64,000 bases of DNA from Siniperca chuatsi (Eukaryota; Chordata; Actinopteri; Centrarchiformes; Sinipercidae), in assembly GCF_020085105.1 (NCBI RefSeq), contig NC_058063.1, forward strand, positions 19,336,262 through 19,400,261, in the 5' to 3' direction. The position numbers and the translations under genes are program-made. Below, in pieces: positions 57,800-64,000 of this stretch. The notes beneath the pieces were generated by a model. It searched no databases. It worked only from the letters and a program-made list of their open reading frames with translations, and was not told the origin of the DNA. The stretch's first letter is position 1, and each line of letters starts with the position of its first letter.

Positions 57800-60700
57800 A
57801 TGGCAGTACTGAAGACGTGGTGCCTCCTGCCCCTCGCTGCTCTCCTCCTTCTATCCATCGTTACAGTCACAGTAGCTGAAGTGGTGCCATCGATGTCAGA
57901 CTGTGAAGACTTTCTTCTTCAGCAAACTCCACCACATGTTCCAGGAATCTTGGAGGGAGGAAACATCCTGGACCAGAACAGATACAAACCCATTTGCCAG
58001 ACTTGGAATAACATGCAAAGTTTTGTGACGCTCTACGACACCTACAACAAGATCCCAGTGTTTTCTGCTTACAAGTACAGAGGGAATAACAGCAACAGAC
58101 CCACAACCAAATGGAAGAGAGAACCACAGGTAGGCTTTATTAAAAAACTTTGTTACTAACTCACAACTAAAATATTGTGTTTTTGGGTGATTTCTACATA
58201 CCCATGCATAACAGTGCATCCACATCCATACCAGATTCCTCAGAACTGCTAAGTTTTTAACTAGGCACATTTTGCACAATATTTCACTAGTTGAAATATT
58301 ATTTTTTTTAAACTGTGATGATACTGCAGTACTACATGGCTGAAAAAAAGAGTTATGTACTACTGTAAATCTGGTTACGCTGCTATAATCATCAACTGGC
58401 CACAGCGCCTAGTTGACTTGACTGACCCCTACCCGCTGTATACTGCCACTTCAACTACTACTAACAATAATCATAATAATAGTTGTTACTTTTTACTTTC
58501 ATTTATTGAGTGCTCTACAAGTATTTTACATTGTATAATATTGTAGCATGTAAGGCCTGCCACATTGCCAAGGATAGTTCCCTAAATGACAATAACCTTT
58601 AAGCCTGCACTGACTGAGTTTGGCTAAAAGCTGATGTTATCACAGTCATTTAACTGGTGTCAATCCAAGTTTGTTTTGTAAAATGGAAATAAGCAGAATC
58701 TACCAAAATAAATTATAATAAGCTTACTGCCTGAGCTTGCCCAGTATCGTGTTCACATTGCATGAGATTGTGCAGTAAATTTAAAATTATATAACTTTTT
58801 TGAACAAATTGGTAACTTTAATATACTTTACTACTACCCTGCCCGCATCAGTAACTGAGCTTTCCTATTGTTACAGCTTGAGAACATACATGACAACAGG
58901 AACATGAGGAATGTAGCCAAAAACAGTATCTACAACCACCAGGCTGGGGACATTGATTACAAAAACAGCATGTATGACAGAGGGCATTTATTTCCAAGCT
59001 CTTATGCAAGGACCAAAAATGATAAGGAATCCACCTTTACCCTGACCAACGTTGTTCCACAAGTACGCACATTCAACCAGGGAAGCTGGAGTAGAATGGA
59101 GAGCTGTATCAAATGTGTTCTGGATAAATACTGCATCAACAACAACAATGATATTGAAGCCTTTTTGGTAACCGGAGCACAGCCCAGCACAGACAACACT
59201 CTCAACAACAGGATTAATATTCCTTCCATGCTCTGGTCAGCATTCTGCTGCTACAGTCGCAGTGAGATGAAGTGGCTAGCAAGTGCACACTGGGGCGAAA
59301 ACATTCCAGATCAATATACATATCTGCAGACCAAGACCTTGGCAGAGCTCCATAATGTACTGAGAACAGGAAACAATTTGGCATTTGTGTTTCCTAGAAC
59401 ACAATGTCCTCTCCACACCACTGTTACTCAGTTCTACCCAAATCTTAATAACTGCAAATGCCCACCACCCATTTCAACTACTTCTGCCCCTTCCAGTACC
59501 ACATCGTCCCCTCTTACTACCACATCTGCCCCCCCCAGTACCACATCTGGCCTTTTCACTATCACATCTGCCAGTTCCACCCCTGGCCCTCCCAGTACCA
59601 CATCTGGCCCACTTTCTACCACATCTACTACCACATCTGTCAGTACCACATCTGACCCTTTTACAACTAACATCTGCTCCTGTCACTACCACATCAGTCC
59701 ACATCTGCCCCTTCCAGTACCACATCTGCCTCTCCCAGTACCACATCTGGCCTTTTACTACCACATCTGCCACCCAGCCCTCCCAGCACCACATCTGGCC
59801 TTTTACGACAACATCTGCTCCTATCACTACCACATCTGCCCCTTCCAGCCAGTCTCCAGCACCACATCTGGCCCTTTTACAACTACATCTACTCTTCTCA
59901 CTACCACATCTGGCCCTTTAACTACCACATCTGTCCCTCTTACTACCACATCTGCTTCTCCCAGTACCACATCTGGCCTTTTTACTACCACATTTGCCAC
60001 TTCCACCTCTAGCCCTCCCAGCACCACATCTGGCCCTCTTACTACCACATCTGTCCCTCTTACTACCACATCTGCCTCTCCCAGTACCACATCTGACCCT
60101 TTTACGACAACATCTGTTCCTATCACTACCACATCTGCCCCTCCCAGTACCACATCTGACCCTTTTACGACAACATCTGTTCCTATCACTACCACATCTG
60201 CCCCTCCCAGTACCACATCTGGCCTTTTTACTACCACATTTGCCACGTCCACCTCTAGCCCTCCCAGCACCACATCTGCCTCCCCCAGTACCACATCTGG
60301 CCTTTTTACTACCACATTTGCCACTTCCACCTCTAGCCCTCCCAGCACCACATCTGGCCCTTTTACGACAACATCTGCTCTATCACTACCACATCTGCCC
60401 CTATCAGTACCACATCTGCCCCTCCCAGCACCACATCTGGCCCTTTTACAACTACATCTACTCTTCTCACTACCACATCTGGCCCTTTAACTACCACATA
60501 TGTCCCAATTTCTACCCACATCTGCCCCTTCCAGTACCACATCTGGCCTTTTACAACCACATCTGCCACTTCCACATCTGGCCCTTTAACTACCACAACT
60601 GGCCTTTTTACCAGTACTCCATCAACTACTGCTACTACCACTTTGAGCACCACTACACCTACAACTACAGAAACACCAACAACTACTATTCTACTAACTA

Positions 60701-63700
60701 CCACTCATCCAACCACCACTTTTCCTACAACTACTAAACCACAAACTACAAACATTCCACCAACAACCACAGTCCCCACAACAACCACCACAACTACTAC
60801 TGTTACAACAACTACTTGCACTACAACAGTTACCACTCCAACCACAACCACCACCACCACCACAACTACAAAGAAGAAAGATAAGGATGAAAACAAAAAG
60901 GAAAGTGAGAAGGGAGGAGATCCAGCTCCACAATTACCTATTGCAGACAGTGGATTGCCTTTAGGAAGTCTAGGACTTGGTTTAACAGCATTTTTTAGTG
61001 GAATTGGAAGTGCATTTTTAGGAGTGGCAGGAAATTTGGTTAAAAACTTCCCTCCAATCAATCTGCCTCCTTTTGTCGTTGATCCTAAAACTACAACTAC
61101 TCCTCATCCAAACTACAAGCGTTCTATTGCCACTACTGTTCCTAACACTATTACCACTCTTTTGTCTGTTATAACAACTCCTCGCAAGGTTATTTCTACT
61201 GTTCCTATCACTACCACATCTGCCCCTCCCAGCACCACATCTGGCACTTTTACAACTACATCTACTCTTCTCACTAACCCATCTGGCCCTTTAACTACCA
61301 CATATGCCCCAATTTCTACCACATCTACCCCTGTCAGTACCACATCTGGCCCTTTTACAAATACATCTGCTCCTATCACTACCACATCTGCCCCTTCCAG
61401 TACCACATCTGCCCCTTCCAGTACCACATCTGCCCCTCCCAGTACCACATCTGGCCTTTTTACTACCACATTTGCCACGTCCACCTCTAGCCCTCCCAGC
61501 ACCACATCTGCCTCTCCCAGTACCACATCTGGCCTTTTTACTACCACATTTGCCACTTCCACCTCTAGCCCTCCCAGCACCACATCTGGCCCTTTTACGA
61601 CAACATCTGCTCCTATCACTACCACATCTGCCCCTTCCAGTACCACATCTGCCCCTCCCAGCACCACATCTGGCCCTTTTACAACTACATCTACTCTTCT
61701 CACTACCACATCTGGCCCTTTAACTACCACATCTGTCCCTCTTACTACCACATCTGCTTCTCCCAGTACCACATCTGGCCTTTTTACTACCACATTTGCC
61801 ACTTCCACCTCTAGCCCTCCCAGCACCACATCTGGCCCTCTTACTACCACATCTGCCTCTCCCAGTACCACATCTGACCCTTTTACGACAACATCTGTTC
61901 CTATCACTACCACATCTGCCCCTCCCAGTACCACATCTGGCCTTTTTCTACCACATTTGCCACGTCCACCTCTAGCCCTCCCAGCACCACATCTGCCTCT
62001 CCCAGTACCACATCGGGCCTTTTTACTACCACATTTGCCACTTCCACCTCTAGCCCTCCCAGCACCACATCTGGCCCTTTTACGACAACATCTGCTCCTA
62101 TCACTACCACATCTGCCCCTATCAGTACCACATCTGCCCCTCCCAGCACCACATCTGGCCCTTTTACAACTACATCTACTCTTCTCACTACCACATCTGG
62201 CCCTTTAACTACCACATATGTCCCAATTTCTACCACATCTACCCCTGTCAGTACCACATCTGACCCTTTTACAACTACATCTGCTCCTATCACTACCACA
62301 TCTGCCCCTTCCAGTACCACATCTGGCCTTTTTACTACCACATCTGCCAGTTCCACCCCTGGCCCTCTCAGCACCACATCTGGTCCTTTAACTACCACAT
62401 CTGTCCCTCTTACTACCACATCTGCCTCTCCCAGTACCACATCTGGCCTTTTTCCTACCACATTTGCCACGTCCACCTCTAGCCCTCCCAGCACCACATC
62501 TGCCTCTCCCAGTACCACATCGGGCCTTTTTACTACCACATTTGCCACTTCCACCTCTAGCCCTCCCAGCACCACATCTGGCCCTTTTACGACAACATCT
62601 GCTCCTATCACTACCACATCTGCCCCTATCAGTACCACATCTGCCCCTCCCAGCACCACATCTGGCCCTTTTACAACTACATCTACTCTTCTCACTACCA
62701 CATCTGGCCCTTTAACTACCACATATGTCCCAATTTCTACCACATCTACCCCTGTCAGTACCACATCTGACCCTTTTACAACTACATCTGCTCCTATCAC
62801 TACCACATCTGCCCCTTCCAGTACCACATCTGCCCCTCCCAGTACCACATCTGGCCTTTTTACTACCACATCTGCCAGTTCCACCCCTGGCCCTCTCAGC
62901 ACCACATCTGGTCCTTTAACTACCACATCTGTCCCTCTTACTACCACATCTGCCTCTCCCAGTACCACATCTGGCCTTTTTACTACCACATTTGCCACTT
63001 CCACCTCTAGCCCTCCCAGCACCACATATGGCCCTATAACTACCACATCTGTCCCAATTTCTACCACATCTGCCCCTCCCAGTACTACATCTGGCCTTTT
63101 TACAACCACATCTGCCACTTCCACATCTGGCCCTTTAACTACCACAACTGGCCTTTTTACCAGTACTCCATCAACTACTGCTACTACCACTTTGAGCACC
63201 ACTACACCTACAACTACAGAAACACCAACAACTACTAATCTACTAACTACCACTCATCCAACCACCACTTTTCCTACAACTACTAAACCACAAACTACAA
63301 ACATTCCACCAACAACCACAGTCCCCACAACAACCACCACAACTACTACTGTTACAACAACTACTTGCACTACAACAGTTACCACTCCAACCACAACCAC
63401 CACCACCACCACAACTACAAAGAAGAAAGATAAGGATGAAAACAAAAAGGAAAGTGAGAAGGGAGGAGATCCAGCTCCACAATTACCTATTGCAGACAGT
63501 GGATTGCCTTTAGGAAGTCTAGGACTTGGTTTAACAGCATTTTTTAGTGGAATTGGAAGTGCATTTTTAGGAGTGGCAGGAAATTTGGTTAAAAACTTCC
63601 CTCAATCAATCTGCCTCCTTTTGTCGTTGATCCTAAAACTACAACTACTCCTCATCCAAACTACAAGCGTTCTATTGCCACTACTGTTCCTAACACTATC

Positions 63701-64000
63701 ACCACTCTTTTGTCTGTTATAACAACTCCTCGCAAGGTTATTTCTACTGTTCCTATCACTACCACATCTGCCCCTCCCAGCACCACATCTGGCACTTTTA
63801 CAACTACATCTACTCTTCTCACTAACCCATCTGGCCCTTTAACTACCACATCTACCCCTGTCAGTACCACATCTGGCCCTTTTACAACTACATCTGCTCC
63901 TATCACTACCACATCTTCCCCTCTTACTACCACTTTGAGCACCACTACACCTACAACTACAGAAACACCAACAACTACTATTCTACTAACAACCACTGTC
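57800..64000 (+). CDS. Secreted ENDOD1-type nuclease fused to a mucin-like Thr/Ser/Pro repeat region (3' end outside window)
   Basis: Exon 1 is 57800-58129 and exon 2 starts at 58877; the donor CACAG|GTAGGC and the acceptor TTACAG|CTTGAG are both phase 0. Residues 1-27 (MAVLKTWCLLPLAALLLL...) are a signal peptide. The start at 57800 is preferred over the ATG at 57782 for its better context (A at -3, G at +4). The DNA/RNA non-specific endonuclease (NUC, beta-beta-alpha metal) fold follows, with DRGH at 144-147 (His147 the likely general base), TLTN with Asn168 a likely metal ligand, and the downstream NQGSW..ME segment. The fold is Cys-rich, ending near CPLH and CKCPPP (about residue 304). From 59463 the frame becomes TTTSAPPSTTSGPF-type repeats for at least 4.5 kb. 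Several one-base indels change the frame from 59669 onward, so the full product is uncertain: either assembly errors in a mucin gene or real decay. Confidence 0.78.
58130..58876. other. Intron 1 of the nuclease gene
   Basis: Standard GT...AG intron of 747 bp. No repeat family or internal gene recognised. Confidence 0.85.
60597..63145. repeat. 2.55-kb higher-order cassette, copy 1 of the mucin region
   Basis: The poly-Thr stretch, charged linker and hydrophobic segment at 60597-61200 recur at 63146-63750, an offset of 2,549 bp. The cassette order is: poly-Thr (about 60640-60870), Lys/Asp/Glu linker KKKDKDENKKESEKGG, hydrophobic SLGLGLTAFFSGIGSAFLGV, a Pro/Thr stretch, then about 1.9 kb of TTS repeats. 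A third start ('accactttgagcacc') appears at 63928. Confidence 0.88.
63146..64000. repeat. 2.55-kb cassette, copy 2 (truncated by a deletion, then by the window end)
   Basis: Nearly identical to 60597-61270. It lacks one C at about 63604 relative to copy 1 ('ccctcaatc' against 'ccctccaatc'), which shifts the frame after the hydrophobic segment. After only about 750 bp another poly-Thr start follows at 63928, so this copy has a much shorter TTS part. Confidence 0.85.

Larger units (their letters stand above)
59463..64000. repeat. Mucin-like coding tandem-repeat region
   Basis: Short modules of 8-13 codons, read as combinations of TTTSAP, STTSGPF, TTTFATSTSSPP and TTTSTLL. They are arranged in higher-order blocks that recur with few changes. 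The Thr codons are mostly ACC/ACA/ACT and the Ser codons TCT/AGT. Almost no stop codon occurs in any frame of either strand, so long antisense frames (for example 61907-63253) are composition shadows. The composition predicts dense O-glycosylation. The region is prone to replication slippage and to assembly collapse. Confidence 0.9.

Noticed and set aside
59994-60737. Plus-strand frame rich in PHLPLPVPHL
   Set aside because: It is a +1 frame shadow of the Thr/Ser repeat, exposed by single-base indels.
61907-63253. 448-codon antisense open frame rich in VVVKGPDVVLGG
   Set aside because: It is the reverse complement of the mucin repeats; its regularity comes from the repeat and no start, splice or domain evidence supports translation.
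59463-64000. CRISPR-like regular repeats
   Set aside because: The repeats are contiguous coding modules without unique spacers, in a vertebrate genome.

Overview
The window is vertebrate nuclear DNA, almost certainly from a ray-finned (teleost, probably percomorph) fish. The genes are split by GT-AG introns and encode immunoglobulin-superfamily (IgSF) surface proteins of teleost type. The intergenic and intronic DNA is full of repeat families typical of fish: Tc1-like and hAT-like elements, LINE and Penelope-like scraps, (CA)n and (TA)n tracts. There are no operons, ribosome binding sites or CRISPR arrays.

Layout. 1-4.8 kb is transposon debris. 4.8-5.8 kb (-) is a complete two-exon gene for a two-Ig-domain type I membrane protein. 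7.8-13.8 kb (+) is a six-exon butyrophilin-like gene. 15.1-19.7 kb is a tandem duplication of about 2.2-2.4 kb; each copy carries a signal-peptide exon, broken in copy 1. 20.0-40.3 kb is an array of a 6.5-kb unit (two full copies and one partial) that contains an endogenous-retrovirus env remnant and an antisense butyrophilin-like pseudogene. Unit 1 is interrupted by a compositionally odd AT-rich block of about 4,000 bp (20833-24832). 40.9-46.0 kb (+) is a gene for an Fc-receptor-like protein with two Ig domains; one of its introns holds an antisense tRNA-Arg(TCG) and a tRNA-like pseudogene. 49.0-51.8 kb (-) is a complete five-exon gene for a receptor with a single V-type Ig domain. 57.8 kb to the window end (+) is a secreted ENDOD1-type DNA/RNA nuclease whose reading frame runs into a very long Thr/Ser/Pro tandem-repeat (mucin-like) region that leaves the window.

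The genes read as an innate or adaptive immune cluster shaped by tandem duplication: four IgSF membrane genes, several broken copies of the same genes, and an extracellular nuclease. The most unusual object is the nuclease-mucin fusion, whose mucin part contains a duplicated 2.55-kb cassette with a Gly-rich hydrophobic segment and several single-base frame breaks. The AT-rich block at 20.8-24.8 kb needs checking as a possible assembly gap fill before any biological reading. All calls come from reading the sequence; no database search was run.
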